Positions 12,115 to 25,789 are shown, numbered from the stretch's first letter. The stretch: 64,000 bases of DNA from Tubulanus polymorphus (GCF_964204645.1 NC_134027.1:24974485-25038484); one strand, 5' to 3'. Translations and numbers: made by a program. The notes: generated from the sequence alone by a model not told the origin.

Positions 12115-14552
12115 ATTGAATGTGCAACTTTTCGATGAATTTTCCCCCTTTCGACTATTCGATGCTTGAATGTATTTAAACAATATGTAACGCTTTTTAC
12201 GGGACAATGAAATTTACAAAGTTCACGTACTTAAGTGAATTCTTCCTCGTCCACGGAAAATTAGATAAGTGTAATTGAAAATTCGACATAAGGATAATGA
12301 ATAGTTGCTCTAATCACAGTTAGTCATATTCATCTACCAACTACGGTTGTGTATTAAAATTAATATTTAGGAGAAGCTTCCTGTTTCAACTGCTAATTAT
12401 GGATATACTGATTCAATATGACCTGCACATAAGGAATTCGAAAGATCTGGGGCAAAAATGTGGACGCCACATCGTACATAATCTGTACCAAACTTTCATA
12501 TCAGTAATAGATGAAGGAAATTAACAAGGCAGGGTCCAAAAGAGAAAAAAAAGCATTAAGAAAGCCAAAGACGAGGACCGCGAGCTGTATCCGACGAACG
12601 ATGCAATTTCTGGCGCGTGATTGCTAAATGTGTATTTTAACGATCACAATATTGACGAAAAGGGGCCACCTCGATCGGAAAGCGCAAGGTTCGATTCCAG
12701 AAACACTAATTTTGGATCGGCCGCAGAGCGACACACACACACACACACACACCCAACGGGAAAGTCATGACCGTATACGTTTCATGGATACTGATATTGG
12801 AAGCAGGTGCGTAGATAGCCAACTCATCTCGAATGTCATGAGTAGCCACTGGTCAACGCTCTGTTACGCGCGCATACGCTAGGGATAAACAGGTGCGTGC
12901 TCTCCCGTAGAGTTCATTCCTATAGCAGCGTGTCATTAAGGCTGGACGTATAACGTCCATGATTAAGGTAAGCAACTACAAAAGACGGATTTTCATGTTA
13001 TATATTACGGCTAAATTTTCAGCAAACAACTCGAGTTTAACGATACATATTGGAAACTCTTTCAACGGCCTTAAATGTTTACCGATTTATCGGTTATTTT
13101 AAATCTAGAATTTCGTCCCAAATAGCAGTGTATTTTGTGCGTATATTGTATTTATTTATCGTATTAAATTGATACAGAAAATGTAGAAAGATGCAGAGGT
13201 TCTATATAAATAGGTTCGTTAAAGATATGATGAACTATTATGAACACAATTCAAACAAGGAAATCCTAAGAAAAACATGGATATTACCAAATACATGGCT
13301 GCTACGTGTACATACATAGCTTGACTGGACTGGTCACTGATGTCGTTATCGAAGTTGATGATCGAGCCCAAAATTTATGATGCATATGACATGATACGAA
13401 TGATCTAACGTTTCTCATCAGAGCTCGGAACACTTTTCCGAAATGGTACAAGTAATTCACAAGCGCGTAAATCCCGGGCAAATCCTGCTTATGGCAGAAG
13501 GCCGGCGTGTAAGCTACGCATCGTAGTGGTTTTCTCTCCTTTTCGCTGCGCACAAAACCTTTGAAATAATCAAACCTTTAAAAAGGAAAGGGTACCGTAT
13601 CCAGTGTAGGTATGTCAGTACATCCTACGAGCAATTATCTGAACACGATTTCTCGTAGGTACATCCGATCCAATATTAAAGGGAATCCCCGTGTTAAGCC
13701 CATCACCCCCGCACACGGCGTAACAAAAAACATCGAAAACGTTTTTTTTTCACGAGTAAAAAACTTTTTTTCGGTGCCGTGTGCGTTGGGCTATTCTTTA
13801 GGCAAAAGACGTACATGGTTGCCCTTATTCTATCATCAATCTCATTCGTAGGACCTACGGATTTCATACATTAATTCGACGCCTATCCTATTTACCTACA
13901 TAGCAACATTCATGGGGGACCTCTTTTTCAATGTAGTTTCGAATTTTGGGGTTTTCTGCCCTACGCATGGTGTAGTTACTAACCGATGTGGTCCTATATG
14001 CCATTATCAAAGAAACGGACGTGTTAAATATCTCGGATGACGAGACCGATAGATTCATCATCAATGTAATGTGGGTTCGTTTATTATGCCTATGCATGGC
14101 AATTTGGTGGCGTGTGGCGAACACAACTGAGTTAATTAACTATGAATCAGAATTATCAATGTCGCGTAGTTCATGAATAATCTAGTTTGATATCCGCGTC
14201 TATAGAATTATAATGCGCAATGTATATCGATGTCTAAAGCCTAACTCAGGTCGACGAGTGTAAGCCAGTTAGGTAGTACCTCTAGTTGACGAAATTTTAT
14301 GCAACAGATACGATGTTACAAATATTAAATAGCCGCGTTCACACTAGATTCGGCGCTTACGAAGTACCGTACTTCGCTGGTGCCGAATTTACCAAAATAC
14401 GGCGCTTACACGGCCAGTGACGTTCACACTACGAGTCGCGATTCGGCATTTAGTTAGCCCAGTATAGTAGTCACCCAGTGTGCCGATAGAGGGGAGTGTA
14501 ATTAGTGCTAAGTGTTTTGTACTACGTGGATGTTTTGATCTTGAAATAGGGA

Positions 14553-14800
14553 TTGTCCCCGTTATTTATTTATTTGGCTGGTAAATTTTGTTTGATTTTT
14601 CGATTGAGTGTCCCTTACAGACCCACCACACCTGCCGGGAGCGAAACAGGGGGTTTGATTTTGAAATCGGAAATCGAAGTACAGATATAGATGTGTGATC
14701 GGCGGTCGAGTTAACAGAATATTTTTAAATCGAAGTACATAATTGGAAATTCGGTTCCGGTTCATCCAAACAATCTTCCATTCAATCTGAACCGGCAAGC
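14553..14800. repeat. Dispersed repeat, three copies in the window
   Basis: TTTGATTTTGAAATCGGAAA and its surroundings recur at 59838-60080. The first part (GGGATTG..CC..GTTATTTATTTGG) recurs at 45610-45660. The minus-strand open frames across these copies share YLYFDFRFQNQT and reflect the repeat rather than a gene. Confidence 0.65.
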
Positions 14801-15519
14801 GACTGATTGGGATGAATTTTTCTGGCTGCCTAATTTAATACAATGAGATTCTGGAAATAGCTATATTACAAGATCATTTTGTCCATTTTTATATTTTTTT
14901 AATACTCAAGCACTGAATCTGTGTTCACACTACTGAAAATACGCGGCCAGCTCAGTGCTGTACTGAGATCGGGTTTTCGGCGCGGAATCGCATTCCGCGC
15001 TTAATAAGCCGCGTATTTCAGTACGGAACTGGAATAAGCCGCGAATAGGCCTCGAATAATGTCCTATAGTGTGAACGCTTAGTACCGTACTGAAATCCTA
15101 GTGTGAACGCAGCTTGTATCCCTGACAGAAAGGAGAGACCCAAATCGTTTAACCGACAGGGATATCCGGGAAATTCCGGTTTCAGACTGATTCAAATATA
15201 CTGCCTTGTTCGACAGATGTTGGGCTTTTACCGAAATCGGCAAAAATCCATCTTCGATATTTTGATCTTAGTGTGATCTTGGAACCTGGATTTTGAGCAT
15301 GTAATCGCCTCCAAATCACGCTTCCTGTCAAAGAAACCTATGAAGTTTGATTTTCATTGAATGCCACCACGCGTATTGCTGTACCACGCCTTGTACGTCA
15401 ACAACTAAAAGTTTATTCTTTTTCTTGGATTAGGAAAAAGAAACGCGGAAATACCAATAGCGACGTCTGGCGGCCCCGACTTAAACGAGAATTGATAGAC
15501 ATTTTCTAATCGGTGTCAC

Positions 15520-16990
15520 ATCAAAACCCGCAATTTTAGAACCAGCATTCGATTCGTTTGACTTCTGTATGTCCGCGGTGGTAATTCGATTCCTGTGTCG
15601 CGTTCGTGCAACTAGACCATGGACGTATAAACTAGATTTTAGTTTATACGTCCATGACTAGACCAAGTCATTGTGCGGTTCTAAATAAAGAATTCCGCTT
15701 ACGAATAGTAACCTAGCAACGCGGTTAATTCATAATTCCGTCTGGTTTCTGTTACCGGGTGGGGCGCGGCTTTTATTCCATCGAGTCAGTGCATTGTCTG
15801 CCTTAATGGCGTGTATACGAATACACAACCGATTTAATGAGCTAACAGCTGCCCAACTAGGATTATACTACATAGGATTATACTACATTTCATACGACCA
15901 GGGACATATAGGGCTCTGACAGGTGCGACATTGTCGGACTAACATTTGAAGATATCGCCGATCGCAAGAAACTAAAAAAAAACAACATTTTCTTAACTAG
16001 CGAGGGGATCGGGTTATGGTACTTCGACAGTCTTAAACTATTCCATCCCAACATAAAGCAAAAACGAACACTCAAAAAAAACCACGGGGGTCTGACATTT
16101 CAAAGAGTAGTAAACGTCGAATTATCAAAAACACCGGGATCGTGTCCAGGGGCTGATCAAGGGGCATGTTGTGACCATGTCGACCAATAAAAAGGGCATA
16201 TATTCTTAATTTACGGTGGAAAAAGGCATATCAGGAAAAATTTTTGAAATTTTACTATCATTTTAGAGCTTTCTGAGCATCTCTGAGAGGCATTTAGTCA
16301 AGAAACATAGGTTATATATTTAGGAAAAATATCTATTGTGTATCTCGGGTGGTTACAACGGCAAATTTTGATACAGAGAAAAAATAAAAAGGCACTTTAA
16401 AATTCCGCCCGTGTCACACGGTCTAAATCCGCCCCTGCCGTACATGGATTTTAGAATGGTGGAACGAATGTTTAGACCTTCTATCTTTATATTTTTATGC
16501 TCTAGTGTCAAAACCCACATTTTTAAAACCAGCATCTAGTTCGTTTGATTTCTATTCAATAATACATTTAGCTCAGTTCCCCTCGAAGCGGTCATCCCGG
16601 AAACTAATCATCAACTTCATCTGTATTTCGTTTTCAGCTGAAGTTCCGCGTTCATTCGATTCATGTCTCACTCATCAACCGGGGTCGTCGCGTTCGACTC
16701 CACCGTGCTTATGACAAGTAGACCAAGCCATCGCGATTCTAGATAAAGTATTCCACTTAATACGAAGAGTAACTCGTAAGCAGCTAGAAATGCGGTTTAT
16801 TCATAATTCCTGTCTTTTGTTAACCGGGTTGGCCGAGCTTTTATTCCAACGAGAAGCCAGTCTTTGAGTCGTCTGCATTAGCTTAATGGCGTACATGTAT
16901 TATGCAAATGCACAGCCGATCGAAGCTCAACCCGCACGGTTGGGGCAACAGCCTGTCAATTAGGAGTACACTCTCTCACTTCGGATAAAC
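15520..16990. repeat. Tandem segmental duplication upstream of fucosyltransferase copy 2
   Basis: 15520-15890 and 16500-16990 share a series of blocks in the same order (TCAAAACCC, GACCAAG, GCGGTT/ATTCATAATTCC, CTTTTATTCCA, TTAATGGCGT). The unit is about 400-480 bases and the copies are about 980 bases apart. A 19-base inverted repeat (CATGGACGTATAAACTAGAT) lies at 15618-15656 in the first copy only. Confidence 0.6.
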
Positions 16991-17640
16991 GATTTCGTCC
17001 ATAAATACGCCAAATTCTCTGCAGAATTGATCTCCAAGAACAAAATACCGGATTGTCGCGTCAATCGTTCTAACATGGCTGTTATCGTGTAAGTACTATT
17101 CATTCATTGGATTCGGATAATTTACTGAATAAAATTTGGAATTTGAATTTGGAATTTTATTACACGGATATTGTGCTTTATCTCGACTTTTGGATCTACG
17201 TCGACGTCCGATAATACGGAGAAACTGGAATACGTTTCCGATTGAAAACAAATAAATTACCCCGGCAATTCATCGATGACGAAACCGTAATTTCCTCGGC
17301 CATTTCAAAACGGCGACATGCGCATATTCAGGCCTATACGTGAATCATCAAGTAATGCATCGCAAGAGTAATACGTCGCCAGACGTTCTAATTCTACGAA
17401 ACCCGTTTATATTGTTAATTGAATAGCGTCGGGAGGACACGTCTTGAAGACGAACATTTCTATGGGAATAATCGTTTACAGTCGAATGCGTCTATAGTAA
17501 TGGAATCGTAATGCCGGCTAGGGCGTGTTATAGCCGGTTTACATAAATCAGGCATGGCCATCGTCAATACACCAATAACACGGGGAAAACGTCGGATTTT
17601 AGGACATTACTGCCAGGTACGATATTTGAGATACATCCTC

Positions 17641-18651
17641 ATGAATGCTGTACGGATTGCCAACTGCTGCGAAAGGCAAAATGCTGCCGTTTATCGCCGG
17701 CAGTGGAAAAGGTATTTAGCATTCATACTGTTAGCGTTAGGGTTATGTTGTTGGATTGTTCTCCAACCATGCCAGTATGAAAAGCTGAAAAGCCACCATA
17801 TACCCATGATGACTGTAGATTTTAAGGGACGAATCGGTAATCTAATTTTCGAGTATGCCATTCTGATTTCGGTCGCCGAACGCCACGGGGTAATGGCCGT
17901 AGTTCCTCCGAACTTTGATCTATCTTTGATGTTCGAAATGACGACTCCAGCCGTTGTTTTTAGCGAGAATGTCGTCACCGTGTTTGAAGAACGCGACAAC
18001 TTTCAGTGTAAATTCGACGCGCTTTCCAACAAAATCAACGTCACGGGTGTGAAAGCCAGCAGCCTAAAAGGATACTTCCAATCGTGGAAGTATTTCGAGC
18101 ATTACGAGGATGAGCTGCGAAAACAGTTGATATTTCGCAAGTATTTGAAACGAGCGGCTACGAAATTCATCGTTAACTGCAAGGAAGACCTTCGTCTATC
18201 GCGCGGTTTAACCCCAAATGTCAAAATAACGACTATCGCTGTACACGTACGGCGCGGTGATATGGTAATTGACAAATCAGACATGGGCTATGCGCTGGCC
18301 CCTAGCAGCTATTTGGTCAAAGCCATGGACTTCATGACGTCATTATACGGCAATGGGGTCGTGTTCATCGTCGTGTCAGACGATATTCCTTGGTGCGAAC
18401 GAACAATGGCTAAAATCGAAAATAAGAAAATCTATTTCTCGAAATCGAATAGTGCCGAGTTAGATTTCGCTATAATAGCATCGTGTGATCATGTAATTGT
18501 GACTGTCGGTTCGTTCGGTTGGTGGGGAGCCTGGTTAGCCAATGGAACTACCTTATACTACAAGGATTGGCCGCGCAAAGGTTCGCCCTTGGAACTACAG
18601 GTGGACCACGAGGAGTACTTTCCGCCGCGTTGGATCGGTTTGTCCGGCTAA
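17641..18651 (+). CDS. GT11 alpha-1,2-fucosyltransferase-like type II membrane protein, copy 2
   Basis: Single-exon gene of 336 residues, the same length as copy 1. The open frame extends upstream to an ATG at 17554, but homology with copy 1 starts only about 15 bases before the ATG at 17641, so that start is preferred. It has the same N-terminal signal anchor and the motifs HVRRGD, SDDIPWC and VGSFGWWGAW. By eye about 31 of 336 residues differ from copy 1. They cluster in the stem just after the membrane anchor and in a patch just after the HVRRGD motif, while a block of about 70 residues before and through that motif is identical. This pattern suggests gene conversion between the inverted copies. 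A small ATG plus donor site at about 17076-17089 could mark an upstream exon, but it does not join in frame. Confidence 0.93.
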   Translation: MNAVRIANCCERQNAAVYRRQWKRYLAFILLALGLCCWIVLQPCQYEKLKSHHIPMMTVDFKGRIGNLIFEYAILISVAERHGVMAVVPPNFDLSLMFEMTTPAVVFSENVVTVFEERDNFQCKFDALSNKINVTGVKASSLKGYFQSWKYFEHYEDELRKQLIFRKYLKRAATKFIVNCKEDLRLSRGLTPNVKITTIAVHVRRGDMVIDKSDMGYALAPSSYLVKAMDFMTSLYGNGVVFIVVSDDIPWCERTMAKIENKKIYFSKSNSAELDFAIIASCDHVIVTVGSFGWWGAWLANGTTLYYKDWPRKGSPLELQVDHEEYFPPRWIGLSG

Positions 18652-19487
18652 AACCTCGTTTTTGAAAGTTTTGCGACGATCTGCTGAATATGAAAAGAAA
18701 GCTCTAAGCATAATACCAAAGGTCCGTAGGTTCACGGAATCATAATTGGTCCATCAATGACCGGTGCTATACGTAGTCAAGGCATGAAAATAGAGCTCAA
18801 ACTTAATTTGCAATATCGCGATTCAAAGGATTCTTGGATGGGGAGATCGGTAATTATGCACGCTCATTGTCAAATCTAGATGAACCGGCTAATAGAAACA
18901 TCCTTGGTGCTAATAAGAATCGTGTTTGGTTGCGTGTGTGAGCGATGGAGGGCGAAAATCGATTTCTTTACGATTTCTATAGCGCTGAATTTTGAAAAGT
19001 AGCAAAGAGGCTCATGATACTTATTTCTTTATGTTGTTGGCGATATACGTAGATATACCGCTCGAGTCAAGCGTTAGTTCATAGCTCATTTAAGTCTTAA
19101 CATGACCCCAAAAATCTGAACCATCGATTTTATACCAGTTCAGCCCATATGCCAGATTTCTGTTTGGCTTATGTTAAGACCTACATGTATATCACTTTTA
19201 AAATCGGGCACATTTTTGCTGGTATTTCTTTATATGGCCGGCCATTTTGCCGCATGCGAGACACATCTATTTTAGTACAACGTATTTAGATATATGTACA
19301 GAGTGTACATACGCATATGTGCAAATCATACATTCCTACAGCTTTTCAAATAAGATGTTAAGGCAGATACCGGCTGAGTTAACTGTGTTAAAGCGGATTC
19401 GCAAGTGATATGTATAACCATTGATGAAACACTGGCTGGAATTCGACAAGGCAGCAACACTTTAGCGACGATAGTTTAACATCCTCC

Positions 19488-19560
19488 CTCGGCAGGGATT
19501 CGAACCCGATGACATCGCTACATTCAGCCACGGCACGAAACCCGCTCAGTAGACCGGGTG
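19488..19560 (-). mobile_element. tRNA-derived SINE, minus orientation
   Basis: The sequence CCTCGGCAGGGATTCGAACC and downstream bases recur at 4212-4290 (CTGCAGGGATTTGAACC) and 58888-58935 (CTGCAGGGATTCGAACC). The TTCGAA core is a complemented B-box. Related body sequence (complement of CAATCTG...TAATCGC) is at 19600-19640 and 4455-4500. Confidence 0.5.
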
Positions 19561-20494
19561 CGCAGGTACATGCGCAGGTTTAACGCGAAAAAAGCGGCAC
19601 CAATCAGATTGCTCGTTGTATAATCGCTGAGGTAAATTTCACGGAAGAACTATGCATTGGAAAACTCGGGCTAAGATAAAACGGAATATCTGATTGGCTG
19701 ATAATGACATCATAGTAGCTGCTCACTCGGTCTAGTGTGGCAGAGTATCGTATCGTGGCAATCTCCATACCATCAGGTTCGAATCCCAAGCGGGGAGCAT
19801 GGCCGTTTAAGTGTTGCACACGTACTTTGCTTGAACGCACGATCAACGCAGTCTTGCAATATTAGAAAGCATATCAGAAATGATTATCTTGCACGGGGAC
19901 AGCACTCTTTGCACGCTAGATAAAACGCCTCGGTGAATTCCAGCCCCTGAGTCTGTGTTGAGCATAGAAAATCTCACACCCAGAAAACAAACAAAAAACA
20001 CGAATCGAAAAAGGTTTATATTTCGATGTTTCTCGATTATAACACAGGAATACTGAATACTTTCGAGCATTTTTCGCCCGTGACGGATAAAGCCGGAACC
20101 AAGCCAACACTGTTCACACGGGTGCCAGATGGCTACGTAACTGTTTGACCGGCCAAAATCGTCGGACTAGGCCCCAGCCATATTCTAATACGGTCGAATA
20201 TTTGGTAACAATAGCTTACTGATCATTATTGCCTAGTCGTCGAAACAAAATATATCATTGTATACATTATTTGGATATAAGGATGTTTAAGATCGGAATA
20301 TAGGATTTTTCTGGAAAGACATACATTGTATGGAATGATCGACGGATATACACTTAAGAAGGTAATAATGACCCGGTCTCTGTCTAAATGAGAACGATCA
20401 AGCGATTCAAAGAAAGGTACTGGATCTACTGCTGGGGCCAGTTCCATTCGAGACTTACGACCAAATGTGGTCTTAAATCTCAAGTCTGGCCTCA

Positions 20495-20604
20495 GGACCC
20501 AGTTCCACAGTTGTGAGTTAGAGTTAACTCTGGGTTAAAGTTAGTTCATTTTCAATGAGTTAACTCAGAGTCAAATCTTAACTCACAACTGTGGAACTGG
20601 GTCC
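20495..20604. repeat. Hairpin MITE family, copy 2
   Basis: The best-conserved copy. Both 16-base ends and the inner GAGTTAACTC arms are intact, so the whole unit can fold into one hairpin. Intergenic. Confidence 0.75.
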
Positions 20605-21971
20605 TGGTTGTTAGATTGGCTATAGAACCAAGATGGTTTTAGACTGGTCTTAAGTCTAAGCCCTGTCTATGAAACCGGCTTCTGGGCTCTAATCATTGGT
20701 GGCAAATACTTTAGATGCGGTATAGTAGAAAGCTAACTGGTTGTGAAAGTGACTCACCTCACTTGCCACAGCATCGAGTAACGAGTGAGTGATTCGCGTC
20801 TGATCTATTGCCATAGATTCAGATGCCCCACTTGCCACAATAGCTCGACGGATTAACTGGTGAGTCATGATGTTGATCCTAAACCTTAATCCTGAGATCT
20901 ATTGTTAGGGCGGCATGGTTAAGGGATCGAGGCACCGGGTCAAATCGTCTGTGATCGCGGCTTTACACTCGAAGAGACTAATCGGGCGAATGAATTTACA
21001 TTTGAAACGTCGAAAATAAATCATTCATTGGTGGAAGCTTTTTAAGACTTTTCCTAGTGTTTATAGGAATCGTCTTTACTATCGCGCGTCAAAATGTTGT
21101 AAATAGACGGAGAAAACCATGACAGTCAGAAATTGTTTCCGTGTTTTCGTGGGTTACGAACACGTGTTGTCGCTAGTGTCGTCGCATCGGGTCGAAGCTA
21201 TAGGTTCAATAGATTCAGATATTCAATCTGGGTGTTCCAGGGGTGTAAGCCTAGCTTGTTGTTTAACCTACCCTCGACAAGCTAGCAACGAAGGGTTTTA
21301 GCAGCTTTCGTGGCCACCCCTATTTAAAGTTCATTATCGCCACTTCAGATTCCTTCATGCCGTATGTTAGGTATCAAACAGCAAGCTAATTTAGTAACGT
21401 GATTTTATATGGAATATATTTGGAATGAATTGTTGATTTAGTTCATAAAATAGTATTCTATAATGATGATCGTTTCAATGATTGGATTACCTCACAAAGT
21501 ACCGATGGCTTTTTTGGCCCTGCGCTCCGAGCCTAACGCATAAACGACGGTTTCGACGAGACAAAACGCTTAGAAAAGCGTTTTCGTGCCTGACGTTTTA
21601 TGTTCCGATATCCGGTCGCGCACGGCAAAATCAAACAGTCGAAAAAGTTCTCCACGAGGCAAAAAATGTGCTCGATGGATTCGTATTTCTGTCCAAAAAT
21701 TCCCCAAAAATACCATATTGAAAATAACGATTATCTAGGCAATAGTCATAACAGGCCTATATCAAACTTTTTTTGGAAAGTTGATTAACGCAAGCGATCT
21801 GCTCATTTTTTTACGAATGTATATTTTGATTGATGGTATCTTGTGTAGCATATATTTACACAATTCATTTCCATGACGGTGTTAGAGATTTAAAAATGAC
21901 TGTACTATTGTGTATTGTTTAAGATTAATTTTTTTTTAAATATAAGCCAACGTTACTTTTAACTGACCTGG

Positions 21972-22128
21972 GGGTCATTCATTTATTACGTACGCATTAG
22001 GGGAAGGGGACCAAGTGCAAGTGCAATTGCGTACTGTAATGCTTAATGTATATGAAAAATGGCCGATACGTACGAGGGATGCGGGGTCAATTCAAATTGT
22101 ATGCCTACGTAATAACTGAATAATCCCT
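21972..22128. mobile_element. Short MITE, second copy
   Basis: Same termini and internal TGCGTACTGTAATGCTTAA-like core as the element at 1543-1702, on the opposite strand in its centre. No flanking gene. Confidence 0.65.
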
Positions 22129-22303
22129 CTGTGGTAAATCCACATTTTGCTTTCTATGTTATTCTAACATCATTCGGTAATGTCGAACCTTTTTTCTCAA
22201 ACTTTTTTTTTTTCTTTTTTTTGAGCTCAACATTTCTATCCCGACCATTTCATAACAGGTTCAACTGCTGAGTCAGGTTACTAGACCTACATTTGGTAGC
22301 CAT

Positions 22304-22589
22304 ATCTCCCATTACGATTGGTAGAACACTATATCCGTGTTGACGCGATGAGGAGAGAATCCCACAATGATAATAAAAAGTCCGAAAATGAAACTTCGAG
22401 ATAGTAGTTTATTTCAACGTTTCGACTATATCCTAATAGTCATCTTCAGGAATAAAGATTATTATTCCTTCATTATTCCTGAAGATGACTATTAGGATAT
22501 AGTCGAAACGTTGAAATAAACTACTATCTCGAAGTTTCATTTTCGGACTTTTTATTATCATTGTGGGATTCTCTCCTCATCTCCCATTA
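22304..22589. mobile_element. Penelope-like foldback element A with target-site duplication
   Basis: Two arms of about 108 bases (22348 onward and up to 22580) are near-perfect inverted repeats around a short loop. The element is bounded by an 11-base direct repeat, ATCTCCCATTA, at 22304-22314 and 22579-22589. The left arm extends about 30 bases beyond the right arm. Each arm contains a CTGAAGA...GAAAC hairpin in opposite orientation. Variable-length target duplications and unequal inverted tails are known of Penelope-like retroelements; no reverse transcriptase remains. Confidence 0.75.
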
Positions 22590-24476
22590 AGTTCTATGCG
22601 AGGCCTTCCATGGGTAACTCGATGATGTCGAAACACAATAAAATGCAAACATTCGAGTTTGATGTTATACAATTCATATATACAATGTCTTAACAATATT
22701 TCAACAATATTCTGAATTAAGTAATCTCGGATCCGACCTAAGCGTAGTCAGCACGGGACCCAGTTCTTCGGCAGCTCTCACCGAGAAGCGTTTGGTGTCT
22801 GATGTTACCAAACGTTGGGTGCACTAGGTTTGCAGAGTTTTACGTAGATAAGAAGTGGGCGAAAGTAATGTTAGAGTTAACTCCGAGTTAGAATCAGTTA
22901 TTAACTGATAAAACTCTTCAGTCGAATCTTGGCTCAAAATTGCGGAACTGGGTCCTGCTGTTTGAAACTGGAAAAAATATAGTTAACATGGTTTTGTTAT
23001 CCAAATTGTAGGAACTAAATCCGCAGCTACCATTTTCAACTATGCACTATGAACAACTGCGTGTAAACTATCTTTTTCTTACGTGTATATACACGTAATG
23101 TTATTCGCAGCCTATATATACAAAGAATCGGAGAGAATATACTAAATTTCTTTTATCGTGTATATCGTGGATTATCGTTTGAATATATCGTGCATAATGT
23201 TAAACCAAAACCAGACTTCAAACGATGGAAATAACTATATTAATATGCTCGCAACGGAAAATACAATTATTCTTCTACGTATACTTTGGCTTCTTTTCAT
23301 TTCCGGAGTTTTCATACACTGCATCGATCGGGTTAAAGTTGCATTCCTCTCTGTTGGCAGCCGATGAACAGATGCCCTCCCGACCCCTAAAGCCTAGCGC
23401 GCGTACAGTAAGAAGAACGAAAAACCGATTTCTTTCGGAAACTAGAAACGTTCAGAAACAAACCTACAGCGCCCCTAGCGATGATAAAAGTAGTAATTGT
23501 ATCATATACGTTATCAAAATGGCGGCGATTTCGATGAGTCATGTGATCCGCTTGATATCGTTGATTGGTTATTGTGGTGTCAAGGTGTTTCTTGTTTAGC
23601 TACTCACTCACCAGGGGTGTACTCTTTTATCAGATCGGAGAATCCGTTTGCCTCCAATCGTACTCTATTATTGGTCACGTGACATTTTGGAGAGTCCGAA
23701 ACCTCCTGGGCCACCTTCGGTTATCTGAGTTAGTCGACTATAGTCGAACTAAACGAAACCGAATGTCCGATAGTCGGAACTATTCCGGAAATAGTTCGAA
23801 AATCAAGCGCATTCGGTTATTAGTTCCGACCACTAGTCGACTAGATACGAAAACTGAATTTGGCCCTGTCTATCGACGTGGTGTGATTCGGATTTTGTGT
23901 GGAGCCAATCGGAGTTTTCGGATGGAGACTTCGGAGGTCATAAAAGAGTACGCCCCAATGTAGACTTGTCGCCTGTCCAATTCTGCGCCACCTGCATTCG
24001 CAGTCAGAATAGAAGGTAGAGACCGGCAACCAGTCTTTCTCGAAACTTACAATGTCGTGTTCGTGAAACGCTGTTTCACAAAAGAGGCAACCCATTTCTG
24101 TGTTGCGTCCGCGCTAGGCAGCTGTACAATATGTACACAACGCATTCTATTCCAACTGTATTAAGCTAAGGTGGATTGTTTTGTACAACCTACAGACACC
24201 ATATGCACCAATGAATGCAGATAAGATATTTATTTCACTCCAACCATAATAATGGTACATTGAGGCACGATTGTATACAAAATATGAAATAACAAAATTT
24301 ACAAAACATGAACATATATACATATATATATATAATCAGACAAATAGGAAAATAATTCCATAACAAAATTTTCTATAACAAAAGATCCAATTTTTCAGTA
24401 AAACTATTTACAGACAATGCAAGTACAGATATTGAATTATGTACAGCAATATATATCACACGTGAATGTAGGTAAA

Positions 24477-24552
24477 ATGTTCCGGGAAATAATGTCCCCG
24501 GAAAAAAATTTCCCGGAAAACATGTCCCCGGAAAAAGAACGTCCCAGGGAAA
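24477..24552. repeat. Short tandem repeat (TTCCCGGAAAA units)
   Basis: Four degenerate units of about 19 bases with a CCCGGAAA core. The open frame on the minus strand (FFPGTLFPGTF) is a by-product. Confidence 0.7.
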
Positions 24553-25498
24553 ATGCATTTGCTAGGATAGGGTGACATCTGGTGATTATATCGTGAATTA
24601 ACATGCGCACAAAAGAAATTTCCTCGCATCAACTCCAACAATGGTCGCGGCGACCGAAGGGAATAACAGCGTTCGTCATCACTCTCTAGTGAATTGCTAT
24701 CATGCGGTCGGTTGAAGATGCGATAGCACCACAGCATTCACCACTCACAGCATCATTATTGATAATACTCGATTATTCAATAATACATTGACAGGAAAAC
24801 TGATGACCGACGTGCAATGAGCAGCTAAATAGCCTCTTTAATATGCCTACCTCTTGAATGTCACATATATACATGCATCCATGTAGTTCTAACTAATAAT
24901 CGATAAATGCCGGAAAGATGCATCTAATCGCCTTTTAGCGTGGGAAACTGCTTCCATACTAGGGCCGTGCCTGCCTATAGTGGCTGCATCGCGGGCCTAT
25001 ACAATGGCGCATTCAAAATTATTTTCATTTGGCTACCGGGCCGTATCAACCAGCAATATTCACACAACCATTTATCACACACGCAAAGAAGTATTAAACA
25101 GACTGATGGAAATAGAAAATGTTTACATCCTACACATTATTACATTAACGTACGCAGGTCTTTAAAGAATAGAATTTACAAAGTGATAATGATTTGATGT
25201 AAATGCCGCTTGAAGACAGGTTCGCTTTGCATAAAATGATAGAATTGATTCTGGGATTGAGTATTCCACAATAGATTTTCTAATTATTAAAGTTTTCTTA
25301 GTTTAAACATATCAATTACGCGTAGGTTGATTGTGAATTTGGCAATTGAAGTTCCAATTGTTGTTAAAGGATTTGGGTAATATTGAATCGACGACATTAT
25401 GTTCAAAAATGACAAGTTGAAGATTATTGATATTCTTAATCTTTCGTATGTTTAGCCGAAAATAGGATCAGTATGTCCTAAATAATGGGATTTGCTGA

Positions 25499-25789
25499 TC
25501 AAACAGACAGCGCGTTTTTTAGAATTAATAATGGATGTAGTTCATCATCAGAACCATCCCGGGGAAATGTTTGTAAAAAAAATTTGAGGTTAATGCCGAG
25601 TTTGATTAGTCGGAATGAACCATGAACATAATATTTCTTATAGTCGTGTCTTCGACGCGTCCAATCGGTTAAGGCACGGCAACCATGACAATACGCCTTG
25701 AATCCAGGCAGAATCAAATATTGTCCAACGTATTCGCTGCAAAAATGAAGCTCTTTTCTATCGAGGAAACAGCTGCGTATAAAACGCAT
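25499..25789 (-). CDS. Unrecognised open reading frame, possible last exon of a minus-strand gene
   Basis: A 96-codon frame with protein-like composition, four to five spaced cysteines and a run of aromatic and basic residues (TDWTRRRHDYKKYY). It ends in an acidic stretch (GSDDELHP) before the stop. I do not recognise the family and found no clear companion exons, although frames at 24600-24740 on the same strand also look weakly protein-like. It could equally be chance. Confidence 0.25.
   Translation of the reverse strand: MRFIRSCFLDRKELHFCSEYVGQYLILPGFKAYCHGCRALTDWTRRRHDYKKYYVHGSFRLIKLGINLKFFLQTFPRDGSDDELHPLLILKNALSV

Noticed and set aside
23841-24095. A minus-strand frame with CLFC and CEC cysteines
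   Set aside because: Half of it lies in a dispersed repeat also seen near 4390; no supporting exons.
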